Assembly: GCF_028128615.1 (NCBI RefSeq)
Contig: NZ_AMDP01000002.1
Coordinates: forward strand, 310,001 to 374,000
Length of the DNA: 64,000 nucleotides
Reading direction: 5' to 3'
From: Enterococcus sp. 5H
GTDB lineage: Bacteria > Bacillota > Bacilli > Lactobacillales > Enterococcaceae
Part shown: positions 20,471 through 30,933 of the stretch, piece by piece
Position numbering within the stretch: the stretch's first letter is position 1
Layout: every line of letters begins with the position of its first letter
Position numbers and translations under genes: made by a program
Notes under the pieces: generated by a model
Database searches by the model: none
What the model was told of the DNA's origin: nothing
What the model saw: only the letters and a program-made list of their open reading frames with translations

Positions 20471-21722
20471 ATTTTGGATTATTGCAAGTGATGTATATAA
20501 GAAAAATGTAAAATCACTATCATTTTTGATTATGATTTTGGTTCCCTTTATTGTAATGGGTGTGATTTATGTTGCAGGCAGTTTAGCTAGTGGATTTTCA
20601 GAAGATAGTAAAATTGGTATCGTATCCGATAATGAAGCTTTAGCTAAGCAACTCGCGGAAGCCAAAACTGAAGATTATTCATTTAAATATGTTTCTTCCA
20701 AAGCAGAAGCAGAGAAGCAATTGAAGTCCGAGGATATTGAAGCTTTTCTAGTATTAAATACAGCAGGAGATGAAATTAAAGGTGAGTTATTTTCAGAATC
20801 ATCTCTTGGCGCTACTACGGAAATGACGGTTGGTCAGCTTTTAAATAATATGCAGTCGTCGATAAATGCCAGTAAATTGAATTTAACCCAAGAGCAAGTT
20901 GCTAGTCTAAGTCAGCCGGCAAGCTTCTCAAAAACCAAAGTTAGCTTTGATGCTGATGGTAAAATGAAAACAGGTCAAGACAATACTATGATCCAAATGG
21001 CCGTATCCTTTGTTGTAACGATTATTTTATGGGTAATTATTATTACGTACTCATCCATTATTGCTCAAGAAATTGCATCTGAAAAAGGAACAAGAATCAT
21101 GGAAGTCATCTTATCCAGTACGAAGGCGCAAACGCATTTTTATGGTAAGCTAACAGGTGTTATTATGGTTGCGTTAACGCAGATGGTAATTTATGCAGCT
21201 GCAATTGGTATTGGTTATTCTCAACTTAAAAATATGGATATTGTTAAAGATTTCTTGTCAGGTGTATCAACAGGGAACCTTCTTGGCAATTTCCTAATAT
21301 TTACACTTCTATTCTTTATTTTAGGTGTTTTAGTTTATTCTGTTTTAGCAGCATTGTGCGGATCACTAGTGTCTAAACCAGAAGATACGGCTAAAGCAGT
21401 TCAACCTATTATTTACATTGCTATGATTGGTTATTTTATTGGCATTACAATAGGAACATCTGATCCACAAAATATTGTTATTAAAGTAACTTCATATATT
21501 CCGTTAATTTCATCATTTATTATGCCGATTCGCTTGGCTAATGAAACTGCGACTATGGGAAATGCAATAGTTTCCACGATTATTTTGGTCGTTTTCGGAA
21601 TTGCTTTAACCATGTTTTCAGCTAAACTTTATAAATCAAACGTCTTGGTTTATAGTGAAGGTGGCGTTTTGAAATCATTAAAACAGTCGATTTCTATTTT
21701 AAGAAATGAGCGAAAAAATTAG
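20463..21722 (+). CDS. ABC-2 type permease (NatB/YhaP-like)
   Basis: The protein is the membrane subunit paired with the preceding ATPase. It has 419 residues from the ATG at 20463 (AGGTGA site 5 nt before); an in-frame GTG at 20454 is less likely. There is one N-terminal membrane helix (LSFLIMILVPFIVMGVIYVA), then a soluble loop of about 150 residues. Five or six C-terminal helices follow, with the ABC-2 element EIASEKGTRIMEVILSSTKA. This fits NatB or YhaP exporters. Substrate unknown. Confidence 0.88.
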   Translation: MNKFWIIASDVYKKNVKSLSFLIMILVPFIVMGVIYVAGSLASGFSEDSKIGIVSDNEALAKQLAEAKTEDYSFKYVSSKAEAEKQLKSEDIEAFLVLNTAGDEIKGELFSESSLGATTEMTVGQLLNNMQSSINASKLNLTQEQVASLSQPASFSKTKVSFDADGKMKTGQDNTMIQMAVSFVVTIILWVIIITYSSIIAQEIASEKGTRIMEVILSSTKAQTHFYGKLTGVIMVALTQMVIYAAAIGIGYSQLKNMDIVKDFLSGVSTGNLLGNFLIFTLLFFILGVLVYSVLAALCGSLVSKPEDTAKAVQPIIYIAMIGYFIGITIGTSDPQNIVIKVTSYIPLISSFIMPIRLANETATMGNAIVSTIILVVFGIALTMFSAKLYKSNVLVYSEGGVLKSLKQSISILRNERKN

Positions 21723-21739
21723 CAAAATAAGCAAAACAG

Positions 21740-21905
21740 ATAAATAGTAGGAAGTGAAAGGAAGATCCAACGTTGCCTCTTGGACCTCGAGTCCTACAAA
21801 AAACGGTCTCTTTCACTGCCCATTTAAAATCTGGTTTAAGTATGTTGGGGTTTCGAACTCGTGTTTAGGAGATTGTCGAAGAAGCTGACCTCTTCACACC
21901 GTCTA
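21740..21905. other. Folded unidentified intergenic segment between convergent genes
   Basis: The 185-bp gap contains several inverted pairs: GTAGGA 21747-21752 with TCCTAC 21792-21797, AGTGAAAG 21753-21760 with CTTTCACT 21810-21817, and TCCAA 21766-21770 with TTGGA 21780-21784. A GAAGA/TCTTC pair lies nearer 21880-21895. The first two pairings cross, so they are either alternatives or a pseudoknot. It contains no long open frame and does not look like a simple terminator. Not recognised. Confidence 0.4.
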
Positions 21906-21907
21906 TG

Positions 21908-22891
21908 TCACTTTTGATTTATAGGTACCGTTTTTCTCTCAATCAATTCAACACTCATTTTCCGTTCGGAAATTTTTTCTTGATTTAATTGGTTATGGAT
22001 ATAAATAAATGAGTTTTCAGCTTGATGTTTAATGGAATAATCGACAGTGGTAATATGCATTAAACGACTTATTTCGCTATTGTCAAAGCCGATAACAGCG
22101 ACATCTTCAGGAATCGAATAGCCTAAGGTTTGTAATTCAGAAATAAAACCTGCAGCGACTGAGTCAGTATAAAAAGCCATAGCATCCGTTTTTTGCGGTA
22201 GTTCATGCCATAATTGCGCTATTGAACGTCCGTTATCCAGTCTAGTTTTGTCATGGAAAATCCATTTTTCCTCTAAAGGTAGCTGATGTTTATTATTGAA
22301 ATCAGTAATAGCTCTCATTCTAGCTTTAGTATTTAGATTTTCTGCGTTTCCTAAAACATGTCCGATAGAGCGATAGCCGCGCTGGAAAAGATAATCCAAT
22401 GATCTTAAATAACCTGAATAATGATCGACATAGGAAGAATAAATACGTTCAGAATCAATTCGATGCCAAGTTGAAATCGGTCCATAGATACTATAAGGTT
22501 CGATCACATCCCATGAATTCGCGCGTGTTAAAATAAGAACACCATCCAATTGTTTATATTTCATTTGATTTAACGCTTCAATTTCTTTTTTCTTATCACC
22601 ATCAGTAAAATAGAGGGTGACATAATAGTTATAGGTTTTAGCAATTGAGATAAAACTTTGCAGAAATACACCTAAAGGATCAAAAAAGCCTTGAGCTAAA
22701 AAACCAATTGTTTTTGTTTCGCCACTTTGTAGGTTTCTAGCAATCAGGTTAGGAGAATATGCTAACGCTTCCATAGCTTCAAGAACTTTTTTTCGGCTTT
22801 CTTGGCTAACATAACCGTTGCCTGAAATAACTCTTGAGACAGTGGATTTTGATACTTGAGCTTTTCTTGCAACATCAATGATGGTAGTCAT
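21908..22891 (-). CDS. LacI/GalR family transcriptional regulator
   Basis: The protein has 327 residues from the ATG at 22891, which has Shine-Dalgarno GAGGG at good spacing; an upstream in-frame TTG at 22909 is unlikely. The N-terminal helix-turn-helix and hinge are classic LacI (TTIIDVARKAQVSKSTVSRVIS, read in two pieces). A periplasmic-binding-protein-like sugar domain follows (GFDNSEISRLMHITTVDYS near the end). It is transcribed divergently from the GH4 6-phosphoglucosidase gene, and the palindromes between them are its likely operators. The probable effector is a phospho-disaccharide or its parent sugar; that part is inference. Confidence 0.92.
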   Translation of the reverse strand: MTTIIDVARKAQVSKSTVSRVISGNGYVSQESRKKVLEAMEALAYSPNLIARNLQSGETKTIGFLAQGFFDPLGVFLQSFISIAKTYNYYVTLYFTDGDKKKEIEALNQMKYKQLDGVLILTRANSWDVIEPYSIYGPISTWHRIDSERIYSSYVDHYSGYLRSLDYLFQRGYRSIGHVLGNAENLNTKARMRAITDFNNKHQLPLEEKWIFHDKTRLDNGRSIAQLWHELPQKTDAMAFYTDSVAAGFISELQTLGYSIPEDVAVIGFDNSEISRLMHITTVDYSIKHQAENSFIYIHNQLNQEKISERKMSVELIERKTVPINQK

Positions 22892-22958
22892 AAAATCCCT
22901 CGCAATCAAAATAAATACTTTCCTTTTAATTATAACATAAAATAAATTAAAAAAGACC

Positions 22959-22989
22959 TTGACATGGGAACATTCCCACAGATTATGAT
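22959..22989 (+). promoter_or_regulatory. GH4 gene promoter with LacI-type operator in its spacer
   Basis: TTGACA (22959-22964) and TATGAT (22984-22989) are separated by 19 bp. The palindrome TGGGAACATTCCCA (22965-22978) fills the spacer. A repressor bound there would block polymerase, which fits the divergent LacI gene. Confidence 0.65.
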
Positions 22990-22994
22990 AAAAA

Positions 22995-23008
22995 TGTAAA
23001 CGATGTCA
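22995..23008 (+). promoter_or_regulatory. cre site (CcpA catabolite repression)
   Basis: TGTAAACGATGTCA matches the cre consensus TGWNANCGNTNWCA at every position. It lies just downstream of the -10 box, a position where CcpA blocks initiation or elongation. Confidence 0.75.
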
Positions 23009-23021
23009 GAACGTATTCTGA
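23006..23021 (+). promoter_or_regulatory. Second palindrome before the GH4 gene
   Basis: TCAGAA-CGTA-TTCTGA is a perfect 6-4-6 palindrome. It overlaps the end of the cre site and ends 11 bp before the GGAGGG Shine-Dalgarno. It may be a second regulator site. Its sequence differs from the upstream palindrome. Confidence 0.45.
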
Positions 23022-23044
23022 ACAAAAAATCAGGAGGGAAACAC

Positions 23045-24439
23045 ATGACAAGAGAAGCATTGAAAATCGCGACAATTGGTGGAGGATCAAGTTATACACC
23101 AGAGCTAATTGAAGGGTATATTAAAAGAAAAGACGAATTACCAATTAAAGAAATCTGGTTGGTTGATATTGAAGCAGGAAAAGAAAAACTAGAAACTGTC
23201 GGAGCAATGGCCAAACGAATGGTGAAAGCAGCTGGTTTAGATTGGGAAGTTCATTTAACTTTAGATCGCCGTGCAGCCTTGAAAGATGCGGATTTTGTTT
23301 CAACACAGTTTCGAGTTGGTTTGTTAGATGCTCGTATTAAAGATGAGCGAATTCCTCTATCTCATGGTGTATTAGGTCAAGAGACCAATGGTGCAGGTGG
23401 AATGTTTAAAGCATTTCGTACAATACCAGTGATTTTAGGCATCATTGAAGATATGAAAGAGCTTTGTCCAGATGCGTGGTTAGTAAACTTTACGAATCCA
23501 GCTGGAATGGTTACAGAAGCTGCCATTAAACATGGTGGATGGAAAAAAACTGCAGGTTTATGTAATGTACCGATTGGTCACAGAAAGCAAGCAGCAGAAA
23601 AATTAGGGATTCCAGAAGATGATTTATTCTTTAAATTTGCTGGGATTAACCATTTCCATTGGCATCGTGTTTGGGATAAAGAAGGCAATGAACGTACACA
23701 AGAATTGATTGATTTAATTTACGGACCGCAAGAAGATTCTGAAAGTCATTTAAAAAATATTCACAATGCACCATTCCATTATGAGCAAATCAAAGATTTA
23801 GGTCTGTTACCTTGTGGTTATCACCGTTATTACTATATTGAAGATGAGATGTTAAAACATTCAATTGAAGAGTTTGAAAGAGGCGAAACCAGAGCACAAG
23901 TAGTGAAGGAAACAGAAGCTCGTTTATTTGAATTATACAAAGATCCAAATTTAGATTATAAACCAAAAGAATTAGAACAACGTGGTGGTACTCATTATAG
24001 TGATGCAGCTTGTGAATTAATTGCATCGATTCATAATGATAAACGTACAGATATGGTTGTTTCAACTGAAAATAATGGGACAATTACTGATTTGCCATAT
24101 GATTGTGTAGTTGAAGTTTCGGGACCTGTGACGGCTCATGGTCACGAACCATACAATTGGGGATCATTCCCACCAGCTGCCCGTGGTATTATTCAAGTGA
24201 TGAAAGGGATGGAAGAAACAGTTATTCGTGCGGCGATTGATGGTGATTATGGTGCAGCGCTACATGCTTTCACAATCAATCCTCTAGTTCCAGGTGGTGC
24301 TATGGCGAAAACATTGTTGGATGAGTTATTAATTGCTCACAAAGATCATTTACCAAACTTCTCAGAAGCGATTGTTAAAATCGAAAATGAACAACCAGAT
24401 ACAGTTGCTTATGTAACGGAACTAATGAAAAGTAATTAA
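23045..24439 (+). CDS. Family 4 glycosidase, probable 6-phospho-beta-glucosidase
   Basis: GH4 enzymes cleave phosphorylated disaccharides by an NAD+- and Mn2+-dependent redox mechanism. The 464 residues from ATG 23045 (Shine-Dalgarno GGAGGG) begin KIATIGGGSSYTPELIEGY, the NAD-binding start. CNVPIGHRK holds the metal-binding Cys, and NHFHWHRVW and GGTHYSDAA are further family blocks. The CNVP form fits the 6-phospho-beta-glucosidase branch (LicH/BglT) rather than alpha-specific GlvA. No PTS gene is adjacent, so the phosphosugar must come from a transporter elsewhere. Expression is probably under the LacI repressor and CcpA. Confidence 0.9.
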   Translation: MTREALKIATIGGGSSYTPELIEGYIKRKDELPIKEIWLVDIEAGKEKLETVGAMAKRMVKAAGLDWEVHLTLDRRAALKDADFVSTQFRVGLLDARIKDERIPLSHGVLGQETNGAGGMFKAFRTIPVILGIIEDMKELCPDAWLVNFTNPAGMVTEAAIKHGGWKKTAGLCNVPIGHRKQAAEKLGIPEDDLFFKFAGINHFHWHRVWDKEGNERTQELIDLIYGPQEDSESHLKNIHNAPFHYEQIKDLGLLPCGYHRYYYIEDEMLKHSIEEFERGETRAQVVKETEARLFELYKDPNLDYKPKELEQRGGTHYSDAACELIASIHNDKRTDMVVSTENNGTITDLPYDCVVEVSGPVTAHGHEPYNWGSFPPAARGIIQVMKGMEETVIRAAIDGDYGAALHAFTINPLVPGGAMAKTLLDELLIAHKDHLPNFSEAIVKIENEQPDTVAYVTELMKSN

Positions 24440-24441
24440 GT

Positions 24442-24482
24442 AAAAAAACTTGCTAAGACGTAATTGTCTAGCAAGTTTTTTT
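24442..24482. terminator. Terminator after the GH4 gene (possibly bidirectional)
   Basis: AAAAAACTTGCTAAGAC pairs with GTCTAGCAAGTTTTTTT. The A-tract and T-tract let it serve the convergent small gene as well. Confidence 0.85.
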
Positions 24483-24492
24483 GATAGGTAGT

Positions 24493-24930
24493 TTAAATGC
24501 TCCTGATTGGTGCTACACTTTGAAGTAGAGAACGAAAAGGACGTCTAGTCTCAACACTGAATTGATAAGAACGGTAGCGGAACAAAAAGTTTAAAAATAA
24601 AAAGATACTGACTTCAGCAATTAAAAATATTGCTAATGATTTTATTGAAAAGATTAGTAAAGAAAGTGCTAAAAATAGCAAGATAAATAAAGAGAATAAT
24701 TGCTGAATATGTTTAGTTGTTGTAATTGTGACTTCTTTTGTATCGTCTGTGACTTCTATTTTTTGTGAGAAACGGAAAAAACCTTCTCTGAATTCTAAAA
24801 TATCACCTTTAGCGACTTCCAACTCATTTGAAATATTGTTAAATAATTTTCCTTGGTAAGAACCATTTTTATAAACTTTAAAGTGACGGACACAGCCCCA
24901 CGTAGTTTGACGTTTTAAAATAATTTTCAT
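24493..24930 (-). CDS. Hypothetical membrane protein, 145 residues
   Basis: I do not recognise this protein. The ATG at 24930 has a good GGAGG site seven bases before it; the longer start at 24957 would place that site inside the gene. The N-terminal part of about 65 residues is soluble and beta-rich (TTWGCVRHFKVYKNGSYQGK, VAKGDILEFREG). Two strongly hydrophobic helices follow (about 72-115), then a short basic tail (RYRSYQFSVETRRPFR). It is a single gene between the convergent GH4 gene and the flavoprotein gene. Confidence 0.7.
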   Translation of the reverse strand: MKIILKRQTTWGCVRHFKVYKNGSYQGKLFNNISNELEVAKGDILEFREGFFRFSQKIEVTDDTKEVTITTTKHIQQLFSLFILLFLALSLLIFSIKSLAIFLIAEVSIFLFLNFLFRYRSYQFSVETRRPFRSLLQSVAPIRSI

Positions 24931-25039
24931 AGTATTACCTCCTACAACTATTTTCACACAAATAAAGTGAAAAAGGATCGCACGTAAGACTGATTTATTT
25001 TCACTTTTTTATCGTTCTGAAGTCGTAGAGGTAATAAGA

Positions 25040-26329
25040 TTAAGCTTCATCAAGTGGTGGTAAATAAGTGTACTCAGCTACTTCTGCAGCATGTGTGCCA
25101 GCAACGTGACCTGTAACAAAAGCTGCCGTCACATTATATCCACCAGTATAACCATTTATATCTAATAATTCTCCAGCAAAAAATAAACCATTAACTAACT
25201 TGCTTTCCATTGTTTTAGGTTGAATTCCTTTTAAGGAAATACCACCACCAGTGACAAAAGATTTTTCAATCGGGAACGTTTTTTCAGCAGTAAATTTAAA
25301 GTCTTTTATTTGTTTCGTTAATTCATCAAGTTTTTTCTCAGTGACTTGTTTAGCAGAGCTGTCATTTAAATCAGTTTTATCTAGCATATAATCAAGCAAG
25401 CGTTCAGGTAAAAAGTTTTTTAAGGCATTTTTTACTGATTTGTCGGGTTGTTCAAGCAACTTACTTTGTAAATCATTTTTTAGTTCCGTTGTAGATTTTT
25501 GTGGCATAGCATCTAAAACTAATTCAACAGGCTTGTGACCGTTTCTTTCAAGTTCTTGATTTACAAAACTTGAACATCTTAAAGCTGCAGGACCTGAGAC
25601 GCCAAAATGAGTGAAGAGGAGATCCATTTGATGCTCAATAATGACTTTTCCTTTATTGTTTAAAACAGATAATGAAACATCGCGTAAAGACAGACCTTGA
25701 AGCACTTTTTTTTGAATAAAGTCATCATTTGAGATGATTGGTGATTCTGTTGCATATAAGTGACTAATCGTGTGACCAACTCTTTTAGCCAGTTTATAGC
25801 CATCGCCAGTGGCTCCTGTTGAAGGATACGTTCGACCCCCAGTTGTTAAAATAACACAAGGTGCATAAATTTTTTCTTTTTCTAAAGCGACTCCAATGAT
25901 TTGCTGATCTTTGTGCAGTAGTTTCTCAACTTTTGCTTCAGTATATATTGTTACATTTAACTTTTGCAATTGCTCAAAAAGTGTTTCAACAATTGTTTTA
26001 GAGCGATCGGTTACAGGGAACATTCGACCATGATCTTCTTCTTTTAAATGTGTGCCGTTTGACTCGAAAAACTCCATAATATCATAGTTATTAAATTGCG
26101 AAAAAGCACTGTATAAAAATTTACCATTACCTGGAATATGAGCGATAATTTCATCAGCTGATCGGTTATTAGTGACATTACAACGTCCGCCGCCAGTTAA
26201 CAACAATTTTTTTCCCACACGTTTATTTTTTTCTATTAGTAACGTTTTGCTGCCGGATTCTGCCGCTGCGATCGCAGCCATCATACCGCTAGTACCGGCA
26301 CCCACGATAATTACATCGAATAATTTCAC
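25040..26329 (-). CDS. HI0933/BaiN-family FAD-dependent oxidoreductase
   Basis: The protein is a 429-residue flavoprotein of the YhiN/HI0933 group. The N-terminal FAD-binding Rossmann motif is VGAGTSGMMAAIAAAESG, followed by GGGRCNVTNNRS, the family signature. ILTTGGRTYPSTGATGDGY lies mid-protein. The C-terminal block FVTGGGISLKGIQPKTMESK, then GLFFAGELLDINGYTGGYN, closes the FAD site. The physiological substrate is unknown for most members. It stands alone on the minus strand and is divergent from gdhA. Confidence 0.9.
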   Translation of the reverse strand: MKLFDVIIVGAGTSGMMAAIAAAESGSKTLLIEKNKRVGKKLLLTGGGRCNVTNNRSADEIIAHIPGNGKFLYSAFSQFNNYDIMEFFESNGTHLKEEDHGRMFPVTDRSKTIVETLFEQLQKLNVTIYTEAKVEKLLHKDQQIIGVALEKEKIYAPCVILTTGGRTYPSTGATGDGYKLAKRVGHTISHLYATESPIISNDDFIQKKVLQGLSLRDVSLSVLNNKGKVIIEHQMDLLFTHFGVSGPAALRCSSFVNQELERNGHKPVELVLDAMPQKSTTELKNDLQSKLLEQPDKSVKNALKNFLPERLLDYMLDKTDLNDSSAKQVTEKKLDELTKQIKDFKFTAEKTFPIEKSFVTGGGISLKGIQPKTMESKLVNGLFFAGELLDINGYTGGYNVTAAFVTGHVAGTHAAEVAEYTYLPPLDEA

Positions 26330-26467
26330 GTTAATTCCTCCAATTCAATGGTAGTTTAACACAATTTTCAAATTTTTTTCTACTTTTTTTGCAATTTTCG
26401 GTAAAAAGTTGTGGAAATTTTCTGAATTTAGGTTAAAATAGGGTTACAACTATGAGAGGATGATTAG

Positions 26468-27814
<1,347 letters not shown>

Positions 27815-27824
27815 AAACTTTATA

Positions 27825-27867
27825 ATACTGCTAAATTGTTTTCTGACATTCTTAGCAGTATTTTTTT
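27825..27867 (+). terminator. Intrinsic terminator after gdhA
   Basis: ATACTGCTAA and TTAGCAGTAT form a perfect 10-bp stem followed by TTTTTT. Confidence 0.9.
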
Positions 27868-28000
27868 ATTTATTAGATAAATTAGCGAGGCTCTTTTAAT
27901 AATGAACGGTTTTTGGTATAGTCCATATCAGCTAGATTCTGATTAATAAAAATGATTTTAGTGAAAAAAACTAAAATTGGTACATATATTCACAATTTGC

Positions 28001-28028
28001 TTGAAAAAAGTCTGAAAAAAACGTAAAG
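28001..28028 (+). promoter_or_regulatory. Candidate pgi promoter
   Basis: TTGAAA (28001-28006), 16 bp, TAAAGT (28023-28028), 40 bp before the pgi ATG. It is plausible but not strong. Confidence 0.4.
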
Positions 28029-28067
28029 TAGAGAGTGTATTAAGTTTAATTTCAAGGAGGAGAAGGA

Positions 28068-29417
28068 ATGTCACACATTCAATTTGATTATTCCAAATTA
28101 GCACCATTCGTTGCTGATCATGAATTGGAATACATGCAGACACAAGTGACTGCGGTAGACAAAGCTTTACGAGAAGGAACAGGGGCAGGCAGTGATTTTA
28201 CTGGCTGGATTAATTTACCTGAAGAATATGATAAAGATGAATTTGCCCGTATCAAAAAAGCGGCTGAAAAAATTCAGTCTGATTCTGAAGTTTTAGTTGT
28301 TATTGGGATCGGCGGTTCTTATTTAGGAGCTAGAGCAGCGATTGAATTCTTACACCATTCATTTAATAATTTATTACCTACTGAAGAAAGAAAAGCACCG
28401 CAAATTTTCTTTGCTGGAAACAGTATTAGTTCAACATATTTAGCTGATTTAATTAATGTTATTGGTGATCGTGACTTCTCTGTTAATGTTATATCTAAAT
28501 CTGGTACAACAACAGAACCTGCTATTGCTTTTAGAGTTTTCAAAGAGCTATTAGTTAAAAAATATGGCAAAGAAGAAGCAAACAAACGTATTTATGCTAC
28601 AACTGACCGTGCTAAAGGTGCTGTTAAAGTTGAAGCTGATGCTGAAGGTTGGGAAACATTTGTTATTCCTGATGATGTTGGCGGACGTTTCACTGTCTTA
28701 ACACCAGTTGGTTTATTACCGATTGCTGTAAGTGGTGCTGATATAGATGCATTGATGACAGGGGCAAATGACGCTCGTAAAGAATATGCTGAAACTTCAG
28801 ATTTATCGAAAAATCAAGCATACCAATATGCAGCTTTAAGAAATATTTTGTACCGCAAAGGTAAAACAACAGAGATGTTGATTAATTATGAACCAGGAAT
28901 GCACTATTTCTCTGAATGGTGGAAACAGTTATTTGGCGAGTCAGAAGGGAAAGATCAAAAAGGTATTTTCCCGGCAGCAGCTGATTTTTCTACGGATCTA
29001 CATTCTATGGGGCAATATGTTCAAGATGGTATGCGTAATTTATTTGAAACAGTTGTTAAAGTTGAAACACCTCGTCATACAGTTTCAATTCCAGAACTGA
29101 CTGAAGATTTAGATGGCTTGGGTTACTTACAAGGGAAAGAAATTGATTTTGTAAATACTAAAGCATTTGAAGGTACGTTACTTGCTCATACAGATGGTGG
29201 AGTACCGAATATGATCGTTAAAATTCCGGCAATGGATGCTTATTCATTAGGTTTCGTAATGTACTTCTTTGAAATCGCTGTTGGAATCTCTGGCTATTTA
29301 AATGGTGTAAATCCATTTGACCAAGAAGGTGTAGAAGCTTACAAGAAAAATATGTTCGCATTACTTGGTAAACCAGGGTTTGAAGATTTAGCGAAAGAGT
29401 TGAACGAACGTCTGTAA
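28068..29417 (+). CDS. pgi: Glucose-6-phosphate isomerase
   Basis: This glycolytic enzyme converts glucose 6-phosphate to fructose 6-phosphate. The 449 residues match the short Firmicute form. Substrate-phosphate loops are seen at [12 protein letters not shown] and [25 protein letters not shown] and the catalytic-Glu region near [20 protein letters not shown] are intact. The C-terminal [17 protein letters not shown] holds the conserved active-site Lys. Strong Shine-Dalgarno AAGGAGGAG precedes the ATG. It is flanked by terminators, so it is a single-gene unit. Confidence 0.97.
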   Translation: MSHIQFDYSKLAPFVADHELEYMQTQVTAVDKALREGTGAGSDFTGWINLPEEYDKDEFARIKKAAEKIQSDSEVLVVIGIGGSYLGARAAIEFLHHSFNNLLPTEERKAPQIFFAGNSISSTYLADLINVIGDRDFSVNVISKSGTTTEPAIAFRVFKELLVKKYGKEEANKRIYATTDRAKGAVKVEADAEGWETFVIPDDVGGRFTVLTPVGLLPIAVSGADIDALMTGANDARKEYAETSDLSKNQAYQYAALRNILYRKGKTTEMLINYEPGMHYFSEWWKQLFGESEGKDQKGIFPAAADFSTDLHSMGQYVQDGMRNLFETVVKVETPRHTVSIPELTEDLDGLGYLQGKEIDFVNTKAFEGTLLAHTDGGVPNMIVKIPAMDAYSLGFVMYFFEIAVGISGYLNGVNPFDQEGVEAYKKNMFALLGKPGFEDLAKELNERL

Positions 29418-29450
29418 AACAGCGTTTATTAGTAGTTTTAGAATTTAAAA

Positions 29451-29505
29451 ATATGCCACTAGAAGGAAAGTGAAATTCCTTTTGGTGGCATTTTGCTTGT
29501 TTTTT
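29451..29505 (+). terminator. Intrinsic terminator after pgi
   Basis: ATGCCACT and GGTGGCAT form the outer stem and GGAA/TTCC an inner stem. TTTTGCTTGTTTTTT follows. Confidence 0.75.
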
Positions 29506-29721
29506 AAAGGATGATAAAATATATAGGAGACTTAATAGCAACCAGACTAGATTTATCTATATCCCACTATTGTCTAATTGTATTGCATTTTCGCTTCCTG
29601 AAAGGACTAATACTAAAAAGTGAATTAGCACTTTCCTCATAAAATCTCTTTTACACGTTCACTGATTACATATGAATCAAGTTTATTTTTTGTTATAATT
29701 AGTTTTGGATGGTGAATTATT
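29506..29721 (+). promoter_or_regulatory. Intergenic region with promoter of the NusG-II protein gene
   Basis: TGTTATAAT (29691-29699) is an extended -10 box 23 bp before the TTG start. The rest of the gap, about 180 bp, is AT-rich and shows no gene or clear fold. Confidence 0.5.
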
Positions 29722-30123
29722 TTGAAAAAATTATTAGAGCAATTTAAATTGTATGACTATATTATTGTGATCTGTTGTGTAGTATTTTCTTTTTTTCCGT
29801 TAATAGCATTTGCAATGACGACAAGTAATGAGGGAGACAAAATTGCAATAGTTAAAATTAATGGAGAAGAAGTTGAGCGGTATCGAATAGATGAGATTGA
29901 CCATTTTGAAAAAACATATCAGTTGGAAGATGGAAAATATAATGTAATTGAAGTAGAAAGAGGTAGGGTCAGAAATAAAGAGGACAACAGCCCGGATCAA
30001 ATAGCTGTTAGGACAAGCTGGATAAATAAACCAGGGCAAATAGCCATCTGTATACCACATGATTTCCTTATTGAAATCGTTACAGAAGGAGCTAAAAAAG
30101 ATGAAAATTATCCTATCTATTAA
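29722..30123 (+). CDS. NusG domain II-like membrane-anchored protein
   Basis: The protein has 133 residues from a TTG start with GGATGGTGA before it. One N-terminal membrane helix or signal anchor (about residues 12-32) is followed by an extracellular NusG-II-like beta domain: KIAIVKINGEEVERY, then YNVIEVERGRVR, then AVRTSWINKPGQIAICIPH. The family usually has a Cys pair in the block corresponding to NSPDQIAVRTSWI; both positions are Ser and Ala here. Members often sit near lipid or redox genes, but the function is unknown. A terminator follows. Confidence 0.75.
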   Translation: MKKLLEQFKLYDYIIVICCVVFSFFPLIAFAMTTSNEGDKIAIVKINGEEVERYRIDEIDHFEKTYQLEDGKYNVIEVERGRVRNKEDNSPDQIAVRTSWINKPGQIAICIPHDFLIEIVTEGAKKDENYPIY

Positions 30124-30126
30124 TTA

Positions 30127-30170
30127 AAATACCGACAGGAGAAACTGACATTTCTCTAGTCGGTGTTTTA
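30127..30170. terminator. Bidirectional terminator between the NusG-II gene and the small membrane protein gene
   Basis: AAAATACCGAC pairs with GTCGGTGTTTT, with an inner GAGAAA/TTTCTC stem. The two flanking genes converge on it. Confidence 0.8.
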
Positions 30171-30178
30171 GTTAGTAA

Positions 30179-30508
30179 TTAGTTAATATCATCATCTTTA
30201 GGATAGGGTAGTACATGTAAAGATAGATCATCTTGCGTAGCGTTTTCAGAATTTGGATCTTGGGAAAAACGAACATTTTCTCGGTTGTTATTTTCATGAG
30301 CGGACTCGCTTGATTCGAAAGGAATAGAGTGAGATGCCACATGATTATTTTGTGCTAAACGAGCTTTCGCTTCTTTTTCAGGGTCATAATTATTTTGATG
30401 ATAGGATTTATCATTTTTGCCGCTTGTAAGTGTTAGATAGATGATTAAAATAATCATAATAATGGTTACAATAATTAATGTAACAAACATACCAAACGAG
30501 ATGAACAT
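30179..30508 (-). CDS. Small membrane-anchored hypothetical protein, 109 residues
   Basis: I do not recognise this protein. A single very hydrophobic N-terminal helix (residues 2-28, TLIIVTIIMIILIIYLTL) is followed by an 80-residue polar tail rich in Asn, Ser, Glu and His, probably disordered. The Shine-Dalgarno AGGAGG is about ten bases before the ATG. It converges with the NusG-II gene and is divergent from lepB. Confidence 0.65.
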   Translation of the reverse strand: MFISFGMFVTLIIVTIIMIILIIYLTLTSGKNDKSYHQNNYDPEKEAKARLAQNNHVASHSIPFESSESAHENNNRENVRFSQDPNSENATQDDLSLHVLPYPKDDDIN

Positions 30509-30933
30509 AGGAAATAACCTCCTTTAATGGACCTTTAGTCTTTTACAGTTTATCAAATGTTTTGTCTTGCGTCATCTATTTTTCTTTCACTTTTGTAGTA
30601 AAACACTATTTTTGCGATACATTTTCTGCTTAAGTATGATAAATATATACTATGAATCAGAAATAGCTTATAGAAAATAATTGCTAATTAGTACAGCTGT
30701 GATAAAATGTATTAGTATGATAATTGTTACAAAGTGATTTGCGGTTTTCGTAGAGGTCGAACTTACTTTGAATTTAGGTTAAAAGAAGAGTGATACTCTG
30801 GTTGATAACGAAGTTGAAAAAACTGATTAGTTGTTAAAAATCAGATTAAAATTTATATAAAAAGTAAAGAATTCTGTAGGAATTCCTTTGTTTATGGTAA
30901 ACTATAGAAAGTAAGTTTTTTGGAGGAATGAGT
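30509..30933 (+). promoter_or_regulatory. Long non-coding region before lepB with two promoter candidates
   Basis: No coding frame is supported in these 425 bp. TTGCTA (30681-30686), 16 bp, TAAAAT (30703-30708) is one promoter candidate, which would give a leader of about 220 nt. TGGTAAACT (30895-30903) is an extended -10 candidate next to the gene. A short inverted repeat around GAATTC (30869-30886) lies between them. Confidence 0.4.
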
